64,000 bases of DNA from Pyronema omphalodes. Lineage: Eukaryota; Ascomycota; Pezizomycetes; Pezizales; Pyronemataceae. Numbering within the stretch: position 1 is the stretch's first letter; each line of letters opens with the position of its first letter. Location: positions 1,240,001-1,304,000 of the forward strand of contig JAJJXM010000001.1 of assembly GCA_024516155.1 (NCBI GenBank). Direction: 5' to 3'. Both the position numbers and the translations under genes were made by a program. A model generated the notes under the pieces. The model did not search any database and was not told the DNA's origin. It saw nothing but the letters and a program-made list of their open reading frames with translations. Shown here piece by piece: positions 25,740 through 38,935 of this stretch.

Positions 25740-28700
25740 ACTTCGGGCCTCCTCCGAAGTCGAAGAACACGAATTCACGTCACTACCTCCTCCTCTCATC
25801 GCCGATGAACATTCGCGCCGTTTGTTTCCAAAGCGCAATTAATCAGTTCCACTGTCGCATTTCAACTTTGCGATTCACCACCATCATGTATTTTACGATG
25901 AACCCGCCTTCCGAGGCCACTACCACCACTACCAACCTACCACCGACAAACTCCCAACATCTTCTCCAGCGGGACAAGAGCTAGATAGCTTGGAGTTTGT
26001 CTACTACTTTAAACAACTTCGCTTCTTAATCATATCGGGCTGTCGGGTTATTAATTATTAATACTGGGATCTTTATTTCCTTTATTGTTTTCTTTCCTTT
26101 GTTTATTTAGTTATCTCTTTTGTTGCGGAGGTCTATCTATCAGGCGTTGAGTTTTGCTTTTTATTTCATCGAATCATCGAAACAACTATACGATATCATG
26201 TGTGAATGGGGCGGGTAATAAATGGGGCGGGCGTACTTTTGTATTTTTATCACGGGATGAAGGGTTGGCGAGGGTGGGGGAAGCAGACAAGCTTGGTTTT
26301 CTTTTGTTGTGCATACTGGGAGATTTGTTGGACATAAGCATCGAAAGTATACATACAATTTATCTATGGAACTTTGTAATTCTACACATATCCACAACAA
26401 ACACAAAAAAAACTGGCTCTTTTCCAAAGCATTGATTGGTTCCACAATATTCATAAACACCCCCTCCTCCGTCTTACGTGAAGCGTGCGTGGAAAAAGGC
26501 ACAATCGGCGCTCAGCACGAAGCACGAAGTACGAAGCCTGAAGCTAGCAATCAGCACACAACAAATCCCCGGCGACATACAGTACGTACAACGAATCGAA
26601 TCAAAAAGAAGCACGAGTACGAGCACGCAAGCACATCAGCACATCGACGAAGCACAATGGGCAGCACGTATGTACTCTGGCATGTACAACCTCGAACAAA
26701 AACGCCCTTTCACGGAAATACGAACCGAACCACCATCCGTCTATCTACAAAGCCAGCCTACATATTGTCAGCTAAGTTGAAAGTACACTCCTACATATGA
26801 CAACGCAGAAAACTAGTTTTATCTTGCACTTCTTTTTTTCCCTCTGGATTCAAAAAGTGGGGTTGGTCTTTATGTCTTATGCCCTATGACCTATGACCTC
26901 TGGTTTATGATTTATGGTTTATGGTTTATGTGTACACTCGGAAATACCTTTTTGCCTTGCACGTTGGATAATGTAATGCGGTACAACATATATCCGGGAT
27001 TAGGACTGGAACTACCTTCCGGGTCGGTATATTTTATCGACCATGCTCTTTTTTGGTTGTGTTTTGCTGGTACTACAATTCTATGAGGATGGGATGGAAT
27101 GGAATGGGGATGGGAATAAGTGAATGAGGAAATTATATGGAAGCTTTACATTTTCTCCTACATGTTTCGCAGGACTGTAGGGCGAAAAGGGAAAAAAGAT
27201 TGGAGTAGGAAGAGTCTTGAATTTCTCAATCTAACACTTTTCAATGTCGATAAGTACTTTGCCCCCTCCTCCCAGCTGGACTCCAGACTCGAAAGTTTGA
27301 GGCATCTAGAGGATCAGAGATAGGCAGAAAAGAAGAAGTAAAGAAGCTCGAGTAATTGGAGATGGGTTTTTTACGCTGTATACGAGTTATTTGACTATCT
27401 GACTACTGTTGTGGTTGAAATCAGCTTTATTCTCGGAATTTTGGTGCTTTTTTGTCTGATAAACAAAATAACAAAACATGTGGTAATAACCTTCCCCCAC
27501 TATACCTCCCCCCACCACCTGCACCGGCGAACATCTCTTGGAAAATTCTCTTAGTCTTGGTTTCATCTATCATCTATCATCTATCATCCATCGCAACACA
27601 AACTCCCCAACCCCCATACTGCCAACTACATACGGTGCCTTAACGCCCCAAACAACTACGTCATGAATGTCACCTATACATTCATAACATGACCCCTATC
27701 CCCCTCCCACCTCCCCCTCTCCCGCCCCTCGCGCGGGCACTTCAAGGTTTCTTGCATCATCATACATACATACAGTTTTATGTACTCGCTGTCATCATCG
27801 TCATCGTTTTACTGAACACTCCAGAAACTCCAGGAACTGCAGGTGCGCCAGATATTCTAGATATATCGTATTTCGGTAAAGTATGGAAGTATGGAAATAT
27901 GAAAGTATAAAATATCAAGTTACAAAATACAAAATTCGAAATGTAAAGAAGGAATTGAAGCCTTCCTCAATTGACAAGATAAAAAAGGAATCCTCCAGTG
28001 ATTGGGATATTACAATCTCCTGTTGCTACTCCAGATCATATTCAGGAAGCTCATTTGTTTTGGCAAAGTTTTCATAAGAAATCTAAAGTTTATACCTGAA
28101 AATATTCCTTTCGCCGTCTACAACTTCCCTCCTTCCTTCCTTCCAAAAAGGTCACCGCGCTTACGACCGGACTGGCTTTATTCTTACGGTAATTTCCGTT
28201 ATACATACTAATGGATTCAAAGGGCCGGCCTAGATATGCCACTATGATATAGTAAATGGGGAACATATGCGGCGCTCATGGTAAGATTTTGTCATTGTGG
28301 AATTTAGTCCGATTGACCTACTTACTGTAGCCAGTACATACAAGGTTTACAAGGTTATGGATAACTAGAACTATACAGGTAACTTTACTTTGCCTTATTC
28401 TACTCTGTTCGACTGCACTGTACTTGTGGTACTCATTGTGTTCGGAATATGGTACAGTACTATGATCTGTCGCCGCCGCCGCCGCGGACAAGCTTCATTG
28501 GTGTACTGTACGGTACTGTATGTTTGTGCGCAGTTTTCGATCTGTAGTAATAGATCTGGATGATTTTATAATATGAACCATGCGAAGTATTTACTACTAC
28601 TGCGCCTCTGTAAATTTATTGAAGGGATTTTAGAGAATTAGAGATGAATATCGTTTTTTCGTGTATCTAGATTCGTGGATTTTTGATTTGGATACGAAGC

Positions 28701-31700
28701 CTGGTTGTAATTTCTGCTTCGCTGGGCTTTGCTGCACATGTTGAATTGTGCTGCACTTTGATGAGTTGTACTTCACAGCCCCGCTGTAGATATTGCTTGT
28801 GTTTCGTTGCCTTGCTCATGATGTGCATACAGCTTCTTCACTTCGTTTTCATTTCTCCGATTCCTCACTTTTGGATTCACTTGTTATTGTTATCTATTTA
28901 CCATGTCTTCACTTTCATTTACTGCCTTGTCATTTGAGATCCTGACTCCAAGGTTCGCTTTGGAGAAAGTATCAATGCAAGTAAGGAGCATAAATATGGT
29001 GGCAATCATCTACGCGCTGTATGATTTACAAATACATGACATACAATCATCCAAGCGATGTATGTAGGCTTTACTCTAGAATATCGACTATGGCTTTCAT
29101 CTATCCTTTAATGCATATCGTGGCAGTGCAGCGAGCATGGTCTGACTTTGCGCCTTTATCGGACTTTTCCAAGCACCATCATCAGGCCTGACCAGATCGG
29201 GACTTTATCGACAGTGGCGGACTTTTTTTTTCGGTCGGCTTCTTCTGCCTCTTCTTTTTCTTTCACTTTTCTGAAACCTCGTCTGACTGGACTTTATTCG
29301 ACTTCACTGGACTTTGTTAATTAGACTTTGCCAAGTTGCCTGCTTTATGGTGGACAGGTAGGTCAGTGGCTTTTTTTTATGTCACGATATCTGTGAGTTA
29401 TAAGTATGGCATAACTACATATGTGGTACGTGCACTGTAATTTTGTCGCTCTTAGCTCTTTGTGGCTCAATCCCTATCGTTATGGCTTGCATACTACTGT
29501 AGACAAGATCAGCCTCCTTCGGACGACAATGTCAGCCTCTTTTGTTCGCAAACGATTGATGACATTGTTTTGTCACCACCACCACAACCACCTTCCCTCG
29601 GAGCATTTTTGATGCACTTTCGGTGGTGGTGGTGGATCGACAGGCACAAACCTTGAATTTGTAGAGGATGTATGTAGCAACTGATGGTTTCTGTACTATC
29701 GAAGGCGTCATATGACCTTTGAAAATGATTACAAGTAGCACATACATAGTCGTTTTTGTTAACCTTGACTACTACTCTAACTTTGTCCAACTTTGTCCAA
29801 CTTTCCCTAGCTCTTATCTAAACTAAACTTTGTCGGTCATGTCGGACGGGTTTCAACATTGCCGACACGGTTGTCCATAGCTTTACTAATAAAGCTAAAC
29901 ATCCTAGGGAGGGAAGTTCAGGAAGGGAAACTTCCGTTTAGGGTCAAGGTATATACAGTATCATACTTCTTCTAGTGGAATAAGATGAGGTATGGTGGTT
30001 ACTGCATGACCGTTGACTATCCAAGAGACAAGGCTAATCGTAAAAAGTTCCCGCCCGCCGCACTTTGTAATTAATGGATGTATCGGGGTATATCAAAGGT
30101 ATCGAAACGACCCCCATAAAATTAAAAAAGAAATTTCCTATGTCGGTAACATAAGCTCAGGTAGCCGCCTGAGTTAGCTCTTAAATGGAAGTCTAGCCGA
30201 AGAAACGTATACATATACATACACATACACATACACATATACATACATAGATATACATACATACATCAAAACTTATATGTGATGCGGCTACCGAAAAAAA
30301 AGTAGCTACTGTATCTCATGCATGTATGATATCTGCAAAACATAGCGGGAAGCATCATGATATAGGCTGCGAAGATGCAGTAGCTTAATTCTCCCTCTCC
30401 TACATAGATAGCTCTAGGCTTCATCATACGATGTGTAACTGAAATCGAAGAGAACGGCGATGAGGAACGCGGGAATATCATGCACGTCATGCATATCACT
30501 TATGGAATTTATCCAATTGAAGTTTTTTCTCCCCTTCTGAAACTCCGCTAAGAAATTCCTGGGGATCATGAGGTTTACATATGTTGAATTGTGGATACTA
30601 CTTCTGAGACGTAGTGAACTCCGACATGGGTTTATTCGGGAAATGGGATCTTATCATGCAAACGAAAGTTTTGTAAAACACCGGCAAACTCTCGCTTGAA
30701 TCAATTCATCAAACTCAATTCAATCTTCTGATCTCGGGATACTCAAAGATAAAGTTGATGAACAGTTACAAGCCGTGTTCAGATGGCAGTTATTGTTTCA
30801 CCTCACTCACTTTGGATCCTTTCGTACTTTATGAACGGTTCATCCAAATATCATATTTTGCGTATGAAGAAATGTTAGATACCCTAATGCACGTAATTCC
30901 ATCCGCGGGTTTCTTACAAGCTTAAGATGCGAACCACGGTAATTCGGTTCCTTCTTTTCGCTCGTCGCATCAAGTCACGGTAGATTACCGCACCACCCCC
31001 ACCCCCACCACCACCGCCGCTACGCTTCCCCGTTAAACACCCCACCCCCACGCAAAACCATCGTACAAGCTTGCATGCGACCAGGTTTTGGCGGCCAAAT
31101 TTCTTATGCGGCGCTTTATGTACATAGCGCTCGTCCCGATTTCAGATCAACCGTTACTGTACATACGTTAGATATAGATTCCGTACGTACATACACATAC
31201 ATAATAACAATATGTTATATATGTACATATGTACTGGGCCTGCGGCGGACTAGGTGGGGTCCACCACGTTTTAAATTCATTGTTCGCTTAAGTAGTGTCG
31301 GCTAAGGAAGAACCAAAGAACGAATGCGGGAAGTTAATTGAAGGTTTGTGCATGATGGTATGTAAAAACAGCCAATCAGAGATGAGTAGTGACAGCAAAA
31401 AGTTGTCATTATGATTATACGTAGCATTTGCCGAAAGTTAAGACGGCGGGGAAGGTGAAAATGGAATAGTAAAGGAGAATTGATGATGATGATACCCGCG
31501 CGGGCAGGATCGAGATGAGAATTGGTCAATGATTGGAAGGTGGACCGTGGAAAAGTCTGTGATGATCATCATGATATGCAACAACAAACAACACGTAACA
31601 ATGAGCATATCTTTTATGGTTATCTCACTCTTCGTATTTGATTATCCAGAATAAGACTTTCCACGGCGACTTCCATTGTTCATCCAGGGAAACTTTTTTT

Positions 31701-32848
31701 TACTTTGCAACTTAACGGAAATCCATGTCTCTGTTAGATAATCAACAAATTTCTTTAAAAATGTAGCACGAGACCCGGTGAACTATGGTTCAAAGCCAGA
31801 ACAGTCCAGATCCTTTTCATCACGACATTTTTTTTCTCGGCCATTTTACTTCGGAGTAAAGTCCATAATACGCAGGGCTGGAGCATATCAAAATAACGTG
31901 TCACACTTTATTCAGCTGAAAGCCAATCGCTCGGACAGTGTCTCCGTCGTCTAGAGTTCCCCCTAAAGTTCCTCTAAACTTTAATAACCCCATTCTAATG
32001 TATCCCCACAAAGCATCATCCCGTAAACGGTACCTATGGTCTCGTGGTTATGAGGGGGTGGCTTGATATCTTTAGTCCGCACGGTGAACGCCATTGGCCC
32101 GTACCCCGCGGGCAAGATTTTTTTTTCTAGTCCATACGGTATGAAAAATGTTCATCGAGATCTACCCTACCTAGATAGGAAGGAAGGCAGAGCATAGAGA
32201 ATTGTAGGTGTTTGCTTTCTGTGACCTGTATGCAAGTCCAGGCCTAAAGTTGGCTGTGCGTACTGAAGGACCAAGGATATGTAGAGTGAAGGTTGATTTA
32301 TGAGAAGATCGTGCAATAATTTCTTATATTAAGATATTGTAACATTGAGTGCGGCTGTGCTTACTCGTAGGAGTCAGTCAGTGGTGATGGATTAAGATCT
32401 TGACGGTGGTACCTGCGTACTGGAGTAAAGCATGGACTCTACGGGCATTACCGAGAGTAGTTCGTTTCAAGTTTCAACGGTGGAGTTGGACACACTACTG
32501 GAGGATGGTCGCGGAGATGGTACATATTCTGGGGTAAAGATGTAAACAAATATGTGATTACCGTTTTCTGGGGTACGTTAGAAGGTCATGGGTGATGCTG
32601 CAGAAAAGCGGGGTTGAAGCTTGTCAACAGATGCTGGTTGACATTTTGTGAATTGACACACGCAGGCATATGTATTTCTGAAATGTGAAAATCTGTAATT
32701 CTAGGAAATCTCGTGCATTCTTTGGAGTATTGGGCGCTCTTTTTTCTCGCACTTTGATCTTGCTTAGCAGCATAAAGTGTAATTGTGTTAGAACATACAT
32801 CGTACATCTATCAAGCCTCATCGTGGAGATTTTCCGGGGCAAAAACTT

Positions 32849-32883
<35 letters not shown>

Positions 32884-34290
32884 CCACCAGGCCCGATTAT
32901 GCAGCAATGTCTAGATTCGAATCGTCTGAGTGTTCTCAGTTGACAAATACATATGACCGAAAAATCCTCCGCCAAGTGGATACCGGAGTTTTTTGTATCG
33001 TCTTTCGCAGAAGCCCGAAGGAAATAGAAAGGCTAGACGGGAGATTAGCGAGCTGTCATCGATGCCGAGTTTCCAAGCGATGTCCTTTTACGTTCTAAGT
33101 TTCCAGGGGCATATGTATTATCTCCAACCTGACAAAATAACCCTCGATCAGGTGGATCAGGTGGGGTCAATACCCTATGAATAGAGAGTAATTAGATATT
33201 CGATTCGAAAGGAAGGAGGGAAAAAGAAGTCGTGAACTCCTACTCACCCGGGTCACGCAACGGTATTCCGTACCTAGCAGAAAATTTACAGCAGTTTTCA
33301 ATAATAATAATAATAATAGTTCACCCGTCTGCAAAACCCCTGACATCTCCTCGAATTGCATATGTAATCTCGCCAAACATCACTGGTGGAGTTTGTGGGG
33401 CAAGCTTGGCCTTTGTAAAGCATTTTGCAACTCAACATGTATTACTATAATAATCGCGCACATACAGTGGTCTTGCGGAACTTTCCAGTTCTCGCTGTAT
33501 GCCTGGTCGGGGGAGGGCTTTGGAACAAGTGCGCACCTATTTCATGCCACTGTCAACATGCGACACCCCGGGGCCGCCGGGGAAGTGACGGTTGACATTC
33601 CCGATACATCACAAATTCCTGCCCGTAACAACAAACGGCGATGCATATAGATGTTCCACGATATTCGAAGGCTTCTGTTTTTGTCGCAACTCAATTTCAT
33701 CCACTCCCTTCGTCCGTAGCGTGAGCGCTCTCGTGTTCGGTGCAACGGACGTGAACAATTGGCTAGCAAAGAGGAATTTCGCTTGCGACGTCATGGACAA
33801 AATGGACTCATACACAATCGAAGGCCCGTCGAAGGCCCGTCGATTCTCTGTGAACAGACCGAGAAGTAGATAAAACGTAGCTTGTTACGAAGCGCGAGTT
33901 CCAGAAATGCCGAAACCGAGTGATGACCAAAGCCGCGCCGGTCTTGGATACAAAAACTTTGTTCACCGCTATTGAAAGTCTCGGCTGATGTTACTGGTCA
34001 AAAAGGTGTCAAGGCGCTTGTGGAGATGCACGGATGCATACAACTTTTTTTATGGGCACAGACATGCGGAGGACGATACCGTAGATTGAATATCATAGCG
34101 ATTGCAGGATACAGACCTCGGAGGCCGAGGCGAATTCAATCGGTCCGTTTGTACAAGCCACGTTTTTGGAAATAGCGGCGTACCAATTGTATCAGTTCCA
34201 TATCTTATCACGATAGCGAAACAAATAAAGGGACCACCGATGAAAGGTAATCTCGGGAGTTTGGGACGCCACGTCCGAGATTATTTCTAT
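25740..34290. other. Gene-free, low-complexity stretch
   Basis: It contains CGAAGCA-like tandems (26515-26545), TTTATG/CCTATGA tandems (26877-26930), CATCTAT x3 (27568-27590) and CCG triplets near 28472. A cluster of GGACTTT-like words lies at 29140-29340. CATACA runs lie near 30206-30266, a T34 run at 32850-32883 and (AAT)n at 33301-33316. The 33.4-34.2 kb part is less AT-rich, but its open frames show no recognisable protein. Confidence 0.5.
32850..32883. repeat. T34 homopolymer
   Basis: Thirty-four consecutive T lie on the plus strand. The run could be the tail of a retroposed sequence on the minus strand, but no retrotransposon body was recognised beside it. Confidence 0.9.
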
Positions 34291-34560
34291 CTATGACGCT
34301 GATGCCGAGTATATATATCTGGGCCCTGAAGGCGTCCCGTTTTCTAGTACACGCGCAGTAAAATAGGCCGAAACCACCCTTTCCCCGGGAACACCCGCTC
34401 CAAGACCATTGGACGCCGATGGGACTTGTCTCCGCGTGCGCTCGGACCCACAGTCTCGGTTGCCCTGAAACCAAATTGAAATCAAAGGTTCCGTAGCGCA
34501 GTCTGTGTAGAGATTCGGATAGGCTAAGAACGCCGTTCCAAAGAAAATCAGACCCTTCAT
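34291..34560 (-). CDS. Candidate small secreted protein, possibly decayed
   Basis: An 89-residue frame starts MKGLIFFGTAFLAYPNLYTD, a plausible but short signal sequence, and continues through ISIWFQGNRDCG and ERVVSAYFTARVL. The WFQGN(R)DC...VSAYF pattern is reminiscent of fungal small secreted beta/gamma-crystallin-like proteins, but only two cysteines remain. The ATG directly follows TTTTGGCAG, which looks like a splice acceptor, and a TATATAG lies only about 26 bp upstream. A longer gene with an upstream exon is therefore possible. This is a weak call. Confidence 0.3.
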   Translation of the reverse strand: MKGLIFFGTAFLAYPNLYTDCATEPLISIWFQGNRDCGSERTRRQVPSASNGLGAGVPGERVVSAYFTARVLENGTPSGPRYIYSASAS

Positions 34561-36079
34561 CTGCCAAAACAGTAACCAAGGCGACTATATAAGTACAACT
34601 CTCTTGAAGGCTTGGAAATCGGATTTGATATCCCGTAGTTGGGATCTACGGCTCCCAAGAGTCTTGAGTCTGAGTTTTCAAAGTGATCCATACTGTCGCT
34701 GATTGCGAAATGGGCGGAGGAGATCGAGAAGAAAATGATTCCTATAGTTGAATAATATTGCAAAAAAATGGTCTAGAATACAGCCATATATGCAGGGAGG
34801 AAGTAAGTTGAATTTCCTATTCAGACGATCTTTGTCACCGAGAGTTGTCGATTAAGATGAATGATCAGTGATGACTGGATCACAAGGTACGCAAGGTTTA
34901 TCTATTGTCATACAGTTACACGATAGTGGCTTGGAATGTTGTGACTCTAGAATAGTACCAAATTTGCGATAGTCAAAAGACACGCTGGGCACCAAGATGC
35001 TAAAAGATAGTCAAAGCTCGTACGATGGATGATAGATCATGTGAAGATTATCATACGTCATTACAGGGGCTTGAGAATCTCGAAGGACTTGAGAATCTCA
35101 TAGTCTTAGAATGAGTCACAATCTTGGCGATTGATCATTTCGTGGTTATGCTCCGGTACTCGATAGGCTACAAATATAAAACAGAAAACCTCCGAGAGCT
35201 AATAGTAAAGCATCCGTTGACCAAAGCCAAGTATTGGGTGACGATGAGACAATCAAAGTTTTCTGAATCGAAAGACTGCCAACCCTGGAACTGACAAAAA
35301 TGTAAGATTGATATCAAGGTCGGTTATATATGGATATTTATTTATTAATGAAGGTACTCGTATCAGGCAGCTGAGCTTGAAGGATTCAATCTGTCAATTC
35401 GCTAGCCAATGTGCCTCATACTTAATGACTTTAAGACTCGTCATGTGAGGTCAGAAGCAGCCTCGAATTGATGAGCAGCAACACATACATGCCAAAAACC
35501 GGAATTACCTCACAGGAGGGAGTTAAGCACTACATTCCATACCCCCTGACCTCCAGATAAAACAATTCTTTCCCATTGTCAGGCACCAGACACACATCTA
35601 CTCATTTTTCTCGGCGTTTTATCTTTTTCAACCCATTCATCCTATTATACACATACATATATACATACATACGTCACTTTTTACATTCAGGAACTCGCAA
35701 AATTTTAAACCCCAACCCATAAACATCTGCGTAGGTGAACTATCAATCAATCAATCAATCGGACTTTTTTTTTTTTCGCTTCGAGCTGCGAGCAGTGATT
35801 AACAATGCATACATAACCTGAATATGGCACCATATTTAACTTGTAATACTGAGAGCCTGTATGTATGGTATGTATGGTCGGTAAAGTAAAAAAGACTGAC
35901 CGTGCATGAAAATGAAAATGATGGGAAAAGGAAAAAGGAGATAGTTATGAGCAGTAGTACCACTGTCATAGTAGCAACATTATCAGTAAAATAAAGTCTC
36001 AACTCATCGGATAGCCAAGATTTCTTCTTAGTCCAAATGGGCTTTCGATTTTTTTTAGCGTTACATGCATATCTACACA
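34561..36079. other. Gene-free stretch before repeat copy B
   Basis: I see only short frames, a CATA-type microsatellite near 35649-35672 and a T tract near 35765-35776. No gene was recognised. Confidence 0.5.
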
Positions 36080-37363
36080 GAAGGATTCTATGAATAAAGG
36101 TTTTATATTACTGTACATAGGCATATTGATTACAGGAGTGGAAGCAGTAACATCCATAGTATCTTTATCTCTCATCACTCGTGTGTTCATGGTAGTATGG
36201 TATACCATATAGTTATTTAATATCTACCGCATGCACCAGATGGGCCGATTTGAATCATGATAGCTCTTTCCGTACCGCACCCATTCACCATCAGGCCAGG
36301 TTATCTATAAAACTTGAGATGAACCATCAAGGTCATCGGGGTCATCTCTTCTTTTCCTTTTGTTTGAATTGCGCTTGTGATTTTTTCTCTCATCTATACA
36401 TATATTTCGGAGATTACTTCTTTTATATATGGTACCAGAAGCCACATTAACCCACCAAATATTTATAAATGGCTTTATTGAAGGTTTAATGGAATTGGTG
36501 AATTCATTGGAGCTTAGGGCTAGTGAAATGCGGAGAATTGCTACTACGTTACATGCTATCTATCTACACATGAAGAGTTGAAATACCACCGGAGTAACAC
36601 ACTTGAAGCCCACTATACGGTATTTGACGGGAGAAACGGGTTACGGAATCATGTAAAGATTAGTTAAACTACCACGAGGCCTGCTGCACTGGAAACCAGG
36701 GAGGAGGCTACCGTTGTCATGAAATCATCGCTTATCACTCAATGCTCATCGCACAGGGAACGCAGGGAGAAACATCCAAGTTTTATGCAAAGGCGAAGAT
36801 GACGTAAAGATCGACGGAGAATCAAAAGGCGAACCAACAGGCGATTTTTTTTTTCTCTAAAAAAACAGCACATATTTATAACAAAATCATGAATGATCAG
36901 AAGTCATAACCTTCCGCGTATATATAAGACGCAAGTCGTAATACATATTTCAACGCATAGGTGATCCAATAAGTAAGAAGTGAGAAGTGGGAAGTAAAAA
37001 GCAATTCATTCAACTCTACAAAACTATCGTAGAACCCCGAATGATTATTAGAAGAAGAAATAAGTTAAAAGAAGTGGCCATCTATCAATATCTCCAGCTT
37101 GGGGGGTTGACTGTGTAGTCATGGTTACAATTACACTGTACAGGCTGTTTGATGTAAATTCTTCGACTCCCCGACTTCCTGAGTCTGCTCGAGTTTTCCA
37201 GATCTTTTTGTATATTAAATTTCAAAACAAATTAAGATCAAAACGAGGGTAATACCGATTTATCCATTGCACCCTATAATCTATATGTACTCGGAATTCT
37301 ATGTTGGGTGTAAACATTAGATCATCCCGCAGAAAACGTGAAAATAAGTCTACAACTTCTTGA

Positions 37364-37386
37364 CCCCCCCCCCCCCCCCCCCCCCC
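37364..37386. repeat. C23 homopolymer inside repeat copy B
   Basis: Twenty-three consecutive C. The matching place in copy A (about 6641-6645) has only a short GGGG/CCCC, so the run expanded after the copies separated or is an assembly effect. Confidence 0.88.
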
Positions 37387-38660
37387 TTCAAAAAGAACTA
37401 AAAAGACGTCATACTGTCTCACATCCGCATGGAATGCGTTTATTTCCTACACATGTACCATGAAAAGCTATAACGCACTATGTCCTCGGATAGTGGTACA
37501 CTCTATGCAAGCTTAGCGATAAGAACTATCGGGATGTGGAGGAGAGTCTTTAGCTCTTCCGGGATCTAGCTACACGTATAGATGACACTACGTATGACAC
37601 TATGACACCATAAAACCATGTTACTACAGCGGTTTATTTAGATCTTAGTTAGGGTCTAGCTCTACTAAGTTTGTACTATTGAACTGACGACTTTAATAAT
37701 GGGTGAAACCGATTAAACCATCGGATATCGTTTCCAAAGATACAGATATATATGAAATAACCGTACATATACGTATATAAGAACATCACATAACTGATCC
37801 AGATAGAGTGGGATTTCAGTTCCAAATTCCTCAGCGCCCACTATATATCGGATCCGGTTAATCCAATAAACTTAGTCTCCAATCTCTAGTCTCTAACCTC
37901 TAGTTCCGTATTAGTCGTAGTAGGCGTAAATATGTTTTTTTAGTGAGATATGTAGAAATATAACATGGGCAAAACGTAGATGAGGCGAGATGATACTAAA
38001 GCCTCGTGAGACTGAGTGGAATTTAGACGTTTCATACGGCCGGGGTTCTGAATTTTAGAACGGTGTGTAAATAAAACTACAGTAGGGAGGTTGCTGGTGC
38101 TAATGCTGCTGCTATAATTGATTTACATATATGTAATCGGATCATCTTCCGAATCACATTTGGCCTTTTAGTATTTCCTCGTGTACTTGGGGCTTCGGCA
38201 TCTTGGATCCGAGATGGGGTGTAGATAATATGGCACCATAGGATCATTACGCATGGCTTGAACACCCGTAGGTGATGGTGATGAGATTTGTTCGGCCCGG
38301 GAAACTACCACTGCCGGGTATACGCAATAGTTACCCGGTTACAGAACGGCATTGTTATGCATGCACGACAACTGTACATACGGCATACACTTTTCAATCC
38401 CATCTTCTTCTACTTACTACTATTGCTACTACCACCACCACCACCATTACCATCACCACTAGTTATTTCGTTGGAGGGAGAAAAACCCATCAATATTATG
38501 ATTACTCTGCATACAGAACCTATGAGGATCGACAATGCATATCCATTCATTCATCCATCCATCCATCCATCCACCATACAAGCTCACTCGTATTTCTGCA
38601 GATCTTTATATCCCCATATGGAGTGCTCTGGACTCCGGTTAGGTTGCAGATCGTATGTTG

Positions 38661-38887
38661 AAAAGCCGCCTAGGGCTGTGGTGTCTCAGCCACGATCAGG
38701 GCTTAGGTCACTGACCCGTTGCCACAGTTAGGGTTGATGTGACTGTATCGTGGAGGTGGAGGTTGTACATGGTCATATTCCCCTCCGTAGAATGCGTAGC
38801 CTTAGATCTTCACCGCAATCAATAAACCATAACCTCCACCTCCACCTGATCTTTCCCTCCCACGATTCACATCGTAAATAGAAACAA
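38661..38887. repeat. Insertion specific to repeat copy B
   Basis: Copy A passes directly from the GATCGCAAATA word to CAGTATTAG, while copy B carries about 230 bp between the matching words. The insert contains GTGGAGGTGGAGGTT near 38751-38765 and its inverse AACCTCCACCTCCAC near 38830-38844, so it can fold. It may be a small foldback element or a sequence deleted from copy A. Confidence 0.5.
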
Positions 38888-38935
38888 CAGTATTAGACTC
38901 TTTAAGCTTACACACGTGGACTGTAGGATTTATAG

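Larger units (their letters stand above)
36080..38935 (-). repeat. Long dispersed repeat, copy B (inverted partner of about 5395-8010)
   Basis: The plus strand here matches the minus strand of 5395-8010 in the same block order. Differences include a C23 expansion at 37364-37386 where copy A has only four C, and about 230 extra bases at about 38661-38887. Outside these, words of 15-25 identical bases alternate with substitutions and small indels. No transposon-like frame is intact. Boundaries are approximate. Confidence 0.8.

Noticed and set aside
26309..26800. 163-residue plus-strand open frame
   Set aside because: It has no ATG start, and its His/Thr/Arg-rich translation comes from CGAAGCA/CACA tandem repeats. 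No domain or splice support.
32685..33098. 137-residue frame with a long phenylalanine run
   Set aside because: The Phe run is the translation of the T34 homopolymer, and the flanks have no coding signature.
34557..34763. Signal-peptide-like frame MQYYSTIGIIFFSISSAHFA upstream of the candidate secreted protein
   Set aside because: It has no ATG at the start (TTG only). It could be an exon, but I cannot support the model.
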